A stretch of DNA of 64,000 nt from Erysipelotrichaceae bacterium (GTDB taxonomy: Bacteria > Bacillota_I > Bacilli_A > Erysipelotrichales > Coprobacillaceae), in assembly GCA_018365815.1 (NCBI GenBank), contig JAGZJH010000006.1, forward strand, positions 1 to 64,000, in the 5' to 3' direction. The position numbers were made by a program, and so were the translations under genes. Position 1 is the first letter of the stretch, and each line of letters begins with the position of its first letter. Below are positions 45,273 through 54,594 of the stretch, piece after piece. The notes beneath the pieces are model-generated. The model worked only from the letters and a program-made list of their open reading frames with translations, made no database searches and was not told the DNA's origin.

Positions 45273-45329
45273 TGATACTTTAATCTATTCTAGGATCAAG
45301 TTTGAATAGACTTTAAAATTTAGGTATCA
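45273..45329. repeat. Nested inverted repeat / structured RNA candidate
   Basis: Outer arms TGATAC (45273-45278) and GTATCA (45324-45329) enclose inner arms TCTATTC (45284-45290) and GAATAGA (45304-45310). No T-run follows directly. Could fold as an RNA element at the end of the HD mRNA. Confidence 0.4.
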
Positions 45330-45334
45330 AATAG

Positions 45335-45378
45335 AAGGTAGAAAAAAGATGTCAAATATCTAGTTTTTACCTTTTTTA
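45335..45378 (+). terminator. Probable terminator after HD hydrolase
   Basis: AAGGTA-GAAAAAA … TTTTTACCTT then TTTTTT. Confidence 0.55.
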
Positions 45379-45738
45379 TGTGTGTATTAATTTCATGCTT
45401 ACGTTGTTAATGTAATAGAGACCAATCATTTTTTATTTAAAATCAAGAGGAAAATTACTTCTTGAAAGTTTTTTTGAAATATAATTTTTAATTGTTATGA
45501 ATAGATTAAAAGACTAAAAAAATTCACGTGATACATATATTTGTATAATAAGGTGTTTAGAAAATATTAAAAATTACAATAGGTTACTTGGCAAATAGAG
45601 TTATTGTAAAAAATTTTCATAGAATTTTCTTTTTAATTTATTAAAAATAGATGAATGGTCTTTTTATTAATTTCATTTTATGATAATCATTTTTATCTTT
45701 AATGATGTTGTGTTATAATCAATACATGGGGGTTTTTT
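45379..45738. other. AT-rich intergenic region
   Basis: About 360 bases with no gene I can support. A TATAAT at about 45713 is the likely -10 of the next gene. No RNA gene recognised. Confidence 0.4.
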
Positions 45739-46020
45739 ATGGAAATTGTAATCATTGGAGGCATTGGTGATATTTTTAAACATATGCTAGATGGGTATTC
45801 AGATGAACAAATTAAACTTAAATTTATTAAAAGAGAACGTGCTAAAAATTATTTTGAAGTAACAACTGATTTAAGTCGAAGTGAAGCCACTGAGTATTTA
45901 CGTAAACTTATTAAAAATAATTCTAATTCTAAAGCGCTATCTTATGTCTTTGAATCTGATTTAGATATGTATTATGAACTAGCCAAGGCAAGTAAAAAAA
46001 GAAAAGAAGCAAAAAAGTAA
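45739..46020 (+). CDS. Small soluble protein of unknown function
   Basis: 93 residues: N-terminal hydrophobic strand (MEIVIIGGIGDIFKHML), a mixed middle (RSEATEYLRKLIKNNSNSKA) and a basic tail (KKRKEAKK). The GGGGG ribosome site is good and a terminator follows, so it is likely real. No family recognised. Confidence 0.65.
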   Translation: MEIVIIGGIGDIFKHMLDGYSDEQIKLKFIKRERAKNYFEVTTDLSRSEATEYLRKLIKNNSNSKALSYVFESDLDMYYELAKASKKRKEAKK

Positions 46021-46045
46021 TCGTTTACTATTTGTTAAAAACATA

Positions 46046-46084
46046 AAATATAACATTTATTTAAAATAAGTGTTATATTTTTTT
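46046..46084 (+). terminator. Terminator
   Basis: AAATATAACA … TGTTATATTT stem then TTTT. Confidence 0.8.
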
Positions 46085-46117
46085 AGTTTTTATGTAAAAA
46101 ATGAACAATATTTAATA

Positions 46118-46145
46118 TTGACACGTCACTTGCTAGTGGTATAAT
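46118..46145 (+). promoter_or_regulatory. glnN promoter
   Basis: TTGACA (46118-46123), 16-base spacer, TATAAT (46140-46145). A small CACT-N4-AGTG dyad sits in the spacer and may bind a nitrogen regulator; this last part is speculative. Confidence 0.75.
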
Positions 46146-46174
46146 AACACTAAAAGAAAACAGGAGGCAGAGTG

Positions 46175-48256
46175 ATGGATATTAATAAAATGACTGAAGA
46201 GTATGGAGTTTTAGCTTTTACTGATGATACAATGAAGGCGATGATTCCAAAGTCTACTTATAAAGCTTTTCATGAATCAATTGAAAAAGGTGAACCCTTA
46301 GCACGTGAAACTGCAACGGTAATTGCCAATGCAATGAAAGTATGGGCTGTCGAAAATGGGGCAACACATTTTACGCATTGGTTTATGCCAATGACGGGTT
46401 TAACAGCGGAAAAGCATGATTCTTTTTTGGAACCTGAAGGTAGTAGCAAGGCAGTTTTAGAGTTTAGTGGAAAAACATTACGCAAAGGTGAACCAGATGC
46501 CTCATCTTTTCCAACTGGAGGATTGCGTGCAACTTTTGAAGCTAGAGGATATACAGCATGGGATTGTACTTCACCTGCATTTGTAAAAGATGGTAGTTTA
46601 TTCATTCCCACATTATTTTGTTCTTATACCGGTGAGGCATTAGATAAAAAAACACCATTACTACGTTCAATCGATAGTTTAAGCAAAGCCGTTACACGTT
46701 TAATGAATTTATTAGGTTATCATGATGTAACTAGTGCAAGTGCGTCAGTAGGGGCTGAACAAGAATATTTTTTAGTTGATGATCGTTATTATCAACAACG
46801 TTTAGATTTAAAACTTACTGGTCGTACTTTATTTGGTGCAAAAGCACCTAAAGGACAAGAGTTAGAAGATCATTATTTTGGTAGTTTAAAACGTAAAGTA
46901 GCTGCTTTTATGAAAGAATTAGATGAGGAATTATGGCGTTATGGAATTCCATCTAAAACAAAACATAATGAAGCCGCACCTGCTCAACATGAAGTGGCTT
47001 GTGTTTATCGTAAAGCCAATATCACAATTGATAACAATCATTTATTAATGACTTTGATGCAAGATATTGCTAAAAAGCATGGATTACGTTGTTTACTTCA
47101 TGAAAAACCTTTTGAAGGAATTAACGGTTCAGGTAAACATAACAACTGGTCTGTAATTACAAATACAGGAATTAATTTATTTAATCCTGGGTCTAATCCA
47201 AGTGAAAACATTGCCTTTTTAGCATCACTTGCTTGTACAATGAAAGGAATTGATGAATACGCTGAATTATTAAGAATGTCTATTGCTACAGCAGGAAATG
47301 ATCATCGTTTAGGAGCTAACGAAGCACCACCGGCAATTATTTCAATGTTTTTGGGTGAAGAGTTAGACCAATTAATTGAAGATGTCATTTCTAGAAAGAT
47401 TACTATGCCTCAAACTGGTACTCGTTTTAAAACCGGTGTAGGGGTTATTCCGACTTTTTCAAAAGATACAACAGATCGTAACCGTACTTCTCCATTTGCT
47501 TTTACTGGTAATAAATTTGAATTTAGAGCACCGGGTTCTTCTCAATCGGTTGCCGGACCTAATACAATTTTAAATGCTATGTTAGCAGATGAAATGGATC
47601 AAATGGCTGATTTAATAGAACAAGGACATGATCCTATGGAAATTATTCGTGATTTCTTCAAATCACATCAACGCATTATTTTTAATGGTGATGGGTATTC
47701 AAAAGAATGGGAAGAAGAAGCTAAACGAAGAGGACTTCCTAATAATCGTAATACTGTAGAAGCATTAAAATGTTTAAAAGATTCTAAAAATTTAGAAATG
47801 TTAAGCCGTCAAAATGTGTATACTCCTGTTGAACTTGCATCACGCTATGAAATATTAAATGATAATTATATAAAAACAATTCAAGTTGAAGGTTTAACTG
47901 CGATTAAAATGTTGAAAACCCAAATCTATCCTGCTTCAACGAAATACTTAGCAAAAATTTCTAATGAAATTACTTCTGCATTGCAAGCTGGCATAGAAAT
48001 TGATTATTTAAAAGAAGATGCTAAGCATTTATCTTCATTAATTAAACAAATGAAATATAGCATGGATACTTTAGAAAATAATATTCATCTATGTCAACAA
48101 AGTGAATTTGAAATTGGAGAAACTGCGAAAATGTGGCATGATAATGTGTTTATAGTTATGCAAGAGTTAAGAAAAACTGTGGATACTATAGAAACATTAA
48201 TTGATGATAGCTATTGGCCAATGCCTACTTATATTGATTTATTATTTGGAATTTAA
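46175..48256 (+). CDS. glnN: Glutamine synthetase type III
   Basis: 693 residues, the size and layout of GSIII (GlnN). Ammonia + glutamate + ATP gives glutamine; a main ammonium-assimilation enzyme of gut anaerobes. Motifs: PTGGLRATFEARGYTAWD near the start, VGAEQEYFLVDD, NGSGKHNNWSV and RTSPFAFTGNKFEFRAPGSS. Start 46175, with AGGAGG 7 bases before; the GTG at 46172 is closer than usual. Own strong promoter, own terminator. Confidence 0.97.
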   Translation: MDINKMTEEYGVLAFTDDTMKAMIPKSTYKAFHESIEKGEPLARETATVIANAMKVWAVENGATHFTHWFMPMTGLTAEKHDSFLEPEGSSKAVLEFSGKTLRKGEPDASSFPTGGLRATFEARGYTAWDCTSPAFVKDGSLFIPTLFCSYTGEALDKKTPLLRSIDSLSKAVTRLMNLLGYHDVTSASASVGAEQEYFLVDDRYYQQRLDLKLTGRTLFGAKAPKGQELEDHYFGSLKRKVAAFMKELDEELWRYGIPSKTKHNEAAPAQHEVACVYRKANITIDNNHLLMTLMQDIAKKHGLRCLLHEKPFEGINGSGKHNNWSVITNTGINLFNPGSNPSENIAFLASLACTMKGIDEYAELLRMSIATAGNDHRLGANEAPPAIISMFLGEELDQLIEDVISRKITMPQTGTRFKTGVGVIPTFSKDTTDRNRTSPFAFTGNKFEFRAPGSSQSVAGPNTILNAMLADEMDQMADLIEQGHDPMEIIRDFFKSHQRIIFNGDGYSKEWEEEAKRRGLPNNRNTVEALKCLKDSKNLEMLSRQNVYTPVELASRYEILNDNYIKTIQVEGLTAIKMLKTQIYPASTKYLAKISNEITSALQAGIEIDYLKEDAKHLSSLIKQMKYSMDTLENNIHLCQQSEFEIGETAKMWHDNVFIVMQELRKTVDTIETLIDDSYWPMPTYIDLLFGI

Positions 48257-48268
48257 TATTATAAACTG

Positions 48269-48302
48269 CCTCTTTACTTTTGTATAAGTAAAGAGGTTTT
48301 TT
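48269..48302 (+). terminator. Terminator of glnN
   Basis: CCTCTTTACTT-N6-AAGTAAAGAGG then TTTTTT: 11-base perfect stem. Confidence 0.92.
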
Positions 48303-48413
48303 AATGTTAATCTATTTCAAAAAATCTAGGCAGAAAGTAAATATGTATTTTTATTTAATTGTTAGCATAATTTTTGATGATAGTGCTTATAGTAATTGAG
48401 GGAGGATATAGAA

Positions 48414-48710
48414 ATGAAAAAAATGATGTTACAAATTACTGACCCAGTTGGATTATATTTGACACCGGCCAATGCATTGGTGAGTATTGCGAGTAAATAT
48501 TATAGTGAGGTATCTTTAAAATATGAAGGTAAAAATGCTAATTTAAAATCATTAATGGCCGTTATTTCTTTAGGAATACCTACTAAAGCAAAAATAGAAA
48601 TAAGGGCAAATGGGAAAGATGAACAACAGTTTTTTAAAGAAGTTAAAAATTATATCATTAAAAATGATATTGGCATTGTTTTATGCCATAGTAAACATAT
48701 GAAATGTTAA
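48414..48710 (+). CDS. HPr-like protein lacking the catalytic His15 (Crh-like)
   Basis: 98 residues aligned without gaps to HPr in its first 90. Active-site GIHARPA is here G13-L-Y15-L-T17-P-A, so the PTS phospho-His15 is Tyr and Arg17 is Thr. The regulatory Ser46 and its surroundings are kept (NLKSLMAVISLGI). B. subtilis Crh shows the same logic (Gln15, Ser46). The protein should not carry PTS phosphate but could be Ser-phosphorylated and act with CcpA. Start 48414, GGGAGG upstream; the longer frame from 48396 lacks a site. C-terminal extension ends in CHSKHMKC. Confidence 0.82.
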   Translation: MKKMMLQITDPVGLYLTPANALVSIASKYYSEVSLKYEGKNANLKSLMAVISLGIPTKAKIEIRANGKDEQQFFKEVKNYIIKNDIGIVLCHSKHMKC

Positions 48711-48720
48711 AAAACATAAT

Positions 48721-48816
48721 AAAAAGAAGTTATAATTCACTTGTATTTTTATAATAAGATATTCTTAGAATATAGGAAGTTTATTATTTTTAAACAAGTA
48801 AAAATCACTTCTTTTT
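48721..48816. terminator. Long bidirectional hairpin between Crh-like and GH1 genes
   Basis: Arms AAAAAGAAGT/ACTTCTTTTT, then ACTTGT/ACAAGT, ATAATAA/TTATTAT and a closing ATATTC-TTA-GAATAT. The elements nest in order over 96 bases and both sides end in T-runs. It serves as terminator for both convergent genes, but is far longer than needed. Confidence 0.65.
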
Positions 48817-48894
48817 TTGTTAACTAAATTTTATACATGTACGATATTTTTAATATTGTAAATAAGTTTGTAAAATTGATTATGAGATTTAAAG

Positions 48895-50406
48895 CTACAA
48901 TAAATCTTCTCCATTTGATGCAATTACTTTTTGATACCAATTAAAAGAAGATTTTATAGATCTTTTCAGACTGCCGTTTCCTTTATCGTCCATATCTACA
49001 TAAATAAATCCATATCTTTTTTTCATTTCACCGGTTCCGGCTGAAACTAAATCAATACAGCCCCAAGGGGTATAACCGATTAAATTAACACGATCGATTT
49101 CAATCGCTTTTTTCATTTCGCTAATATGTTGTCTTAAATAATCAATACGATAATTATCGTGAATAGAGCCATCACTTTCAATTTGATCAATATTCCCCAT
49201 TCCGTTTTCAACACAGAATAATGGTTTTTGATAACGATCCCATAATTCGTTTAACACATAACGAAATCCTTTAGGATCAACAGGCCAACCCCATGGTGTT
49301 TCTTCAAGATAAGGGTTTGAAGAGCCTTGTTGTCCTCCTGTTGTAGTTGTCACTTTGGCGTGACGGTCAAATGTTGTGGTACGATAATAACTAAACGCTA
49401 AATAGTCAGATGGATAGTTTTTTAAGATTTCATCATCATCTTTTTCTTTAATCAATGTAAAGTTATATTCATCAAAAATTGCTTGTGTATAACCGGGATA
49501 ATATCCTCTTAACATAACATCAGCAAATAATAGAGCACGACGTCTAAAATCATATGCTCCAAAAACATCATCAGGATGACAAGTATTTGGATAAATGCCG
49601 GATAAAGCAAGCATACAACCGATTTTAAAATCAGGATTAATTTCATGACCGACTTTATTAGATAAACTACTTGCGACCATTAAATGATGAATGGCTTGAT
49701 ATTTTAAAGAAGCTTCTTCTGGTTTATAAGAATTAGCAGTAGCGGCTATATCTTCATTGACTTTAGCATCTTTACTCGTTAAACCAAGTGTCCAATATCC
49801 ACCTAATACGTTAATTTCATTAACAGTAATCCAGTATTTGACTTTATTTTGATAACGTTCATACAAAGTTTTAGAATATTTTACGAATAAATCAATTAGT
49901 TTTCGATTTGCCCATCCACCATATTTAGCAGCTAAGTTTTGAGGCATATCGAAGTGTAAAATTGTGACAACCGGTTCGATATTGTATTTTAATAATTCAT
50001 CAAAAACGTTGTCGTAAAATTGTAAACCCTCTTCATTTGGTAAATCATCATCACCATTAGGAAAAATGCGCGTCCATGAAATAGATAAACGAAAACACTT
50101 AAATCCCATTTTCGCAAACAAAGCAATATCTTCTTTGTAATGATGATAAAAATCAGTGGCTTTATGACTTGGATAGTAAACATCTTTTTTTAATATCGGT
50201 GTAGCATCTTCTGGTAATGAAGAACCTAGTGTAATAAAACCGATTTCACCATCTTTATTTTGATAATAAATTTTACGTGGACTTGTATGCGATCCATCAC
50301 TAATAAAATCAGAAGTAGCTAAACCACGATGTCCCTCTAAATATCCACCTTCATATTGATTGGCGGCTGTTGCACCACCCCATAAAAAATTTTTTGGAAA
50401 TCCCAT
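48895..50406 (-). CDS. 6-phospho-beta-glucosidase (GH1), copy 1
   Basis: 503-residue GH1 barrel. Acid/base Glu in TVNEIN, nucleophile Glu in FCVENGMG. The phosphate-binding K/Y set is seen in AGTGEMKKRYGFIYVD. It hydrolyses cellobiose-6-P or aryl-beta-glucoside-6-P delivered by PTS transporters such as those at 7.8-15.9 kb. AGGAGG ribosome site. Highly similar to copy 2 at 52.4-53.8 kb, with asnA and a broken gene between them. Confidence 0.94.
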   Translation of the reverse strand: MGFPKNFLWGGATAANQYEGGYLEGHRGLATSDFISDGSHTSPRKIYYQNKDGEIGFITLGSSLPEDATPILKKDVYYPSHKATDFYHHYKEDIALFAKMGFKCFRLSISWTRIFPNGDDDLPNEEGLQFYDNVFDELLKYNIEPVVTILHFDMPQNLAAKYGGWANRKLIDLFVKYSKTLYERYQNKVKYWITVNEINVLGGYWTLGLTSKDAKVNEDIAATANSYKPEEASLKYQAIHHLMVASSLSNKVGHEINPDFKIGCMLALSGIYPNTCHPDDVFGAYDFRRRALLFADVMLRGYYPGYTQAIFDEYNFTLIKEKDDDEILKNYPSDYLAFSYYRTTTFDRHAKVTTTTGGQQGSSNPYLEETPWGWPVDPKGFRYVLNELWDRYQKPLFCVENGMGNIDQIESDGSIHDNYRIDYLRQHISEMKKAIEIDRVNLIGYTPWGCIDLVSAGTGEMKKRYGFIYVDMDDKGNGSLKRSIKSSFNWYQKVIASNGEDLL

Positions 50407-50472
50407 ATGTATCCTCCTTTTTTAAACATTTTAACATAACTAATAAAATATGGACTAGTTTTTAAAATGAAG

Positions 50473-50496
50473 AAAAAAACCGTTTGATTAACGGTT
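50473..50496 (-). terminator. Terminator of the EFR1 pseudogene
   Basis: On the minus strand AACCGTT-N5-AACGGTTTTTTT, overlapping the last codons. Confidence 0.8.
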
Positions 50497-51261
50497 AAAA
50501 TTCATTTCATTTATAATATCTGCTAACTTTACATCAGGGTGATGGTATTTTTGACGATGAGAAATTTCTTTTTCCTTACTCATTGAAATAGCTTCAACTG
50601 GACACCAATGAAAACAAGCCAAACAAGTTTGACAGTTTTCATTAATGATTGCTTTATGGTTACAAATTTGAATATTATTCATTGGACATACTTGTTGACA
50701 AATGCCACAACCGATACATTTATCATCGGCGATGATTTTTCGCATATTACTTAAAACACTCATTGGTGAATTTTTAACACTTGGTAAGTGACGATAATCT
50801 TCTGTCTTTTTTGAAGTGATTAAACAAATTTGTGATAAGATATTTTGTGTTTGATTTTTTAAAGTTTCTTGAATTTGTGCTTCACTATTTAAATGAACTA
50901 TTACCCGGCATTGGAATTCCTAACATTAAAGATAATTTATATCGTTTTAATGAAAGTAAGTCATCTAGTCTTTTGGCAATGTCCTCTTGATGACCACGAT
51001 AAGTTGAAAAAGCAAAAATATAAGGATCTTTTTGTGTGAATATCATTTTAGAAATTACGTTTCTAACTAAATAAGGCATATCTCCATAATAAATCGGAAA
51101 TACAAAGCCAATTTGATTCGTATCAACTACGATTTGATCTTGGGGTAAAGTAGGGCAAATGGAACAAGTTTCGCATTAAGCTGTTGGGCTAAAATACGAG
51201 CAGTCGTTAAACAATTTCCGGTTGTACTAAAATAATAACTAACAGTATCAGTATTTGTCAT
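50488..51261 (-). pseudogene. EFR1-type flavodoxin-ferredoxin protein, two frameshifts
   Basis: Reading from the ATG at 51261: MTNTDTVSYYFSTTGNCLTT ARILAQQLNAKL (flavodoxin FMN loop). A frame change near 51160 leads to PQDQIVVDTNQIGFVFPIYYGDMPYLVRNV…GIPMPGN. A second change near 50900 leads to VHLNSEAQIQETLKN… and the intact ferredoxin part DKCIGCGICQQVCP…ENCQTCLACFHWCP (two 4Fe-4S clusters). The whole matches EFR1-family proteins of about 255 residues. The 91-residue ferredoxin end (50488-50763) could in theory be made alone. Confidence 0.82.
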
Positions 51262-51272
51262 AAACATTCTTT

Positions 51273-52289
51273 TTATAATAAATCAATGTGATTTTTTTGG
51301 CATATCATGAGTGTTTGTTGATCCCATAATGAGGCTTGAACTTCTCCAATATGTGCTTTTTGTAAAATAAACATACATAAGCGACTTTGACCTATTCCCC
51401 CGCCAATGCTTAATGGTAGAATTTGATGAATGACATTTTGGTGATAAGGTAAATTTAATCTCATTGAAGCGTTTGCTTTTTCAAGTTGTAGTTTTAAAAT
51501 TTCACTATCCACTCTAATTCCCATACTTGAAAGTTCAAGGGCATCTTCAAGAATCGGATTCCAAACTAAAATATCACCATTTAAAGACCAATCGTCATAA
51601 TCAGGTGCACGATAATCATGAGGAAGTCCAGATTTTAATGATTCACCAATTTGCATAATACACACTGCTTTATGAGTTTTTGTAATTTTTGCTTCACGAA
51701 TTTTAGCATTATCATTAGGGTATAAATCTTCTAATTCTTGTGAAGTGATAAAATGAATATCTTTAGGTAAAATTGAAGAATTAAGTGAAGGATAGAGTTT
51801 AAGAATTTTGGCTTCAACACTTGTTAAAGTGTGGTAAATAGAAGTAACTATTTTTTTGAAATAGTCTAATGTTCTATCTTGTTTGTCAATAGCAATTTCC
51901 CAATCCCATTGATCTACGTATATTGAATGAATGTTATCTAATTCTTCATCTTTTCTAATAGCATTCATGTCAGTATATAAACCTGTGTGTGTTTTAAACT
52001 GATAGCGATATAAAGCATCTCGTTTCCATTTTGCTAATGAATGAATGATTTCGATTTCATCATTTTTATTGAGTTCATATGATGTAAATGAAACCGGTTC
52101 TTCTTTACCGCTTAAATTATCATTTAAACCGGTATTTTTTAATAAAAATAATGGAGCAGAAATGCGTGTTAATTTTAAATTTTTAGCGAGTTCTTGTTCA
52201 AATGTATCTTTGATAATTTTAATCGCAATTTCTGTATCAATTAAACTAATAGGTGAATGGTAGTTTTGAGGGATAATAATTTTGCTCAT
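51273..52289 (-). CDS. asnA: Aspartate-ammonia ligase (asparagine synthetase A)
   Basis: 338 residues. Ammonia-dependent asparagine synthesis, class II tRNA-synthetase-like fold. Diagnostic stretches: PVSFTSYELNKNDEIEIIHSLAKWKRDALYRY, GLYTDMNAIRKDE.LDNIHSIYVDQWDWE and GGGIGQSRLCMF. AAAGGAGG ribosome site. It lies between the two GH1 genes and just upstream of the EFR1 pseudogene on the same strand. Confidence 0.97.
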   Translation of the reverse strand: MSKIIIPQNYHSPISLIDTEIAIKIIKDTFEQELAKNLKLTRISAPLFLLKNTGLNDNLSGKEEPVSFTSYELNKNDEIEIIHSLAKWKRDALYRYQFKTHTGLYTDMNAIRKDEELDNIHSIYVDQWDWEIAIDKQDRTLDYFKKIVTSIYHTLTSVEAKILKLYPSLNSSILPKDIHFITSQELEDLYPNDNAKIREAKITKTHKAVCIMQIGESLKSGLPHDYRAPDYDDWSLNGDILVWNPILEDALELSSMGIRVDSEILKLQLEKANASMRLNLPYHQNVIHQILPLSIGGGIGQSRLCMFILQKAHIGEVQASLWDQQTLMICQKNHIDLL

Positions 52290-52352
52290 AATTGCCTCCT
52301 TTAATCACTGTATAGATAGAATTATATCCTTTTTATATGATAAAAGCAAATT

Positions 52353-52377
52353 AAAAAAGGGAAATTTTTAATTTCCC
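52353..52377 (-). terminator. Terminator of GH1 copy 2
   Basis: On the minus strand GGGAAATT-AAA-AATTTCCC-TTTTTT immediately at the stop codon. Confidence 0.88.
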
Positions 52378-53844
52378 TTAATCATTACTTAAATCTTCAC
52401 CATTACTTGCAATGACTTTTTTATACCAGTTGAAGGATTTTTTAGGATAACGATTTAAAGTTCCTTTTCCTTCATCATCCATATCTACATAAATAAAACC
52501 GTAACGCTTACGCATTTCACCGGTACCGGCAGAAACTAAATCAATACAACCCCAAGGTGTATATCCCATTAAAGGAATACCATCTAATTCTACGGCTTTT
52601 TTCATTTCGGCAATATGTTTTGCTAAGTAGTCGATACGATAATCATCATTAATTGTACCATCTTCTTCTAATGTATCAATTGCCCCTAAACCATTTTCAA
52701 CTATGAATAATGGCAATTGGTAACGTTCATATAATTCGTTTAAAGTAATACGAATACCCACTGGATCAATTTGCCAACCCCAGTCATTAGATTTTAAGAA
52801 TGGATTTTTACCTTGTTTAGTTTGATTTCCATCTGTCATTTTCGCATCTTTACGAGTAGAAACAATTCCAGAAGCATAATAACTATATCCAATAAAATCA
52901 ACAACTCCGTCTAATAAAATTTCTTCGTCATGTTCTTCCATGTTAATATGAATACCTTTTCTTTCAAACTCTTTAAGTTTGTAATCAGGATAATATCCGC
53001 GACATTGCACATCTGAGAAGAAATATTCAACACGTTGTCTTTCGATATTAGCCATATAAGTATCCGGGTTACAATCTTCTGGATAAGATGCTCCACATGC
53101 TAACATCATTCCGATTTGATTGTTTGGATCAATAATATGTCCGATTTGAACTGCTTTAGCACTAGCTACAAAAATATGATGCATCGCTTGATAACGATCT
53201 TGTTCATCATTAGTTTTAATTCCTAACGTATTCCAACCACGTAAGAAGTTAATTTCATTGAAAGTTTTCCACAATGTGACTAATCCTTTATAACGTGTAA
53301 AACAAGTTGTAGCAAACTTTACAAAATAATCAACGACACGGCGATCTAACCAACCGTCCATTTCATCTGCTAAAAACATTGGTAAGTCAAAGTGATTTAA
53401 AGTGACTAATGGTTCGATGTTATATTTACGCAATTCTTTAAATACATTTTCATAAAATTTAACCCCTTCTTCATTAGGTGTTAATTCATCTCCACGAGGG
53501 TATAATCTTGCCCATGCAATTGATAATCTAAATGTTTTAAATCCCATTTGTGCAAATAAAGCAATATCTTCTTGATAATGATGATAGAAATCAGTAGCCA
53601 CATGACTTGGATAATATTGATGAGGATCAACATAACCCACAGAGCCTTCACCTACCGGTTCTCCTCGATTTAAATATTTTATTTCACCTTCTTTAGTTTT
53701 AATAGATATTTTGCGGGGTACTGTATGGCTTCCCCCAGTGATGGCATCTAACGTTGTTAAACCTTTGCCACCTTCTAAATATCCACCTTCATATTGATTA
53801 GCGGCAGTAGCGCCACCCCATAAAAAACCTTTTGGAAATCCCAT
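52378..53844 (-). CDS. 6-phospho-beta-glucosidase (GH1), copy 2
   Basis: 488 residues, strongly similar to copy 1 (same N-terminal FLWGGATAANQYEGGYLEG and C-terminal phosphate-site motif). Acid/base Glu in KTFNEINF, nucleophile Glu in FIVENGLG. The two differ most in the 40-80 loop and around 200-230, so substrates may differ. AAGGAG ribosome site. Confidence 0.94.
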   Translation of the reverse strand: MGFPKGFLWGGATAANQYEGGYLEGGKGLTTLDAITGGSHTVPRKISIKTKEGEIKYLNRGEPVGEGSVGYVDPHQYYPSHVATDFYHHYQEDIALFAQMGFKTFRLSIAWARLYPRGDELTPNEEGVKFYENVFKELRKYNIEPLVTLNHFDLPMFLADEMDGWLDRRVVDYFVKFATTCFTRYKGLVTLWKTFNEINFLRGWNTLGIKTNDEQDRYQAMHHIFVASAKAVQIGHIIDPNNQIGMMLACGASYPEDCNPDTYMANIERQRVEYFFSDVQCRGYYPDYKLKEFERKGIHINMEEHDEEILLDGVVDFIGYSYYASGIVSTRKDAKMTDGNQTKQGKNPFLKSNDWGWQIDPVGIRITLNELYERYQLPLFIVENGLGAIDTLEEDGTINDDYRIDYLAKHIAEMKKAVELDGIPLMGYTPWGCIDLVSAGTGEMRKRYGFIYVDMDDEGKGTLNRYPKKSFNWYKKVIASNGEDLSND

Positions 53845-53921
53845 AATACTTCTCCTTTCATATAGTTTTATTATATCAAATCAATATTTAAAAGATTTTA
53901 ATTTTCATTTATTTAAAATAT

Positions 53922-53950
53922 AAAAAGAGATAAGCAAGGAGGTTATCTCT
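53922..53950 (-). terminator. Terminator of the Tim44-like gene
   Basis: On the minus strand AGAGATAA-N9-TTATCTCT-TTTT, overlapping the stop codon. Confidence 0.8.
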
Positions 53951-54545
53951 GATTGGTACAAGGAATTTCTTTTAAATTAATTTCATTTTTTTCATAAATT
54001 TTATCCAAATAAAGATGATCTTCATCTCGTATAAATTTCCAATATTCTATAAATTCTTTATTAATAGCCTGATTGACAATTTTATGATGTTGTTTAACTA
54101 CTTTTCGTTCATAAAAAGAATTGCCATGATGCCCTCTAACATAAATCCATATTTCATCTTTTCCTTCAGTTAAAGTTTTTATTCCAATTGGTAAACAAGT
54201 CGTAATTTTCGATTTTCGATTTGAATTAAAATTACGTGAATAGGAAACCCAATTCATTTTAATTAACCAATTTTCATATAAATTAGGTGTTAAAAATTCT
54301 TTTACTAAACTTTCATCACCTAGTTTAAGTGCTTCATTTAAAGCTTCATAAATTTCGTTTACCATTGTTTCAATACTTAAATCTTGATAGAATATATCAA
54401 TTTCTTGAAGTTGTTTAAATATTTTAGAAACTTGATAACGACGTTTTAAAAGTGGTAAAAAGGTACAAAGATACAAGGTATATAATAAAAAAATAATGAC
54501 AATTATCGCATTGTATTGTTCAATTATTTGTTTAAATTCATTCAT
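53943..54545 (-). CDS. Membrane-anchored Tim44-like domain protein
   Basis: 200 residues: one N-terminal membrane helix (about 14-33), then a soluble alpha/beta domain. ALKLGDESLVKEFLTPNLYENW and the C-terminal EYWKFIRDEDHLYLDKIYE match the pattern of bacterial Tim44-like (calcineurin-B-like fold) domains. Function not established. Start 54545 (GGAGG 6 bases upstream) preferred to a TTG at 54551. Confidence 0.65.
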   Translation of the reverse strand: MNEFKQIIEQYNAIIVIIFLLYTLYLCTFLPLLKRRYQVSKIFKQLQEIDIFYQDLSIETMVNEIYEALNEALKLGDESLVKEFLTPNLYENWLIKMNWVSYSRNFNSNRKSKITTCLPIGIKTLTEGKDEIWIYVRGHHGNSFYERKVVKQHHKIVNQAINKEFIEYWKFIRDEDHLYLDKIYEKNEINLKEIPCTNQR

Positions 54546-54594
54546 AAACAACCTCCGTTTGTTTAAGTTTATTTTGTTTAGTTTTCATAAATAT

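Noticed and set aside
48396..48413. Six-codon N-terminal extension of the HPr-like gene
   Set aside because: It overlaps the Shine-Dalgarno sequence; the alignment with HPr starts at the later ATG.
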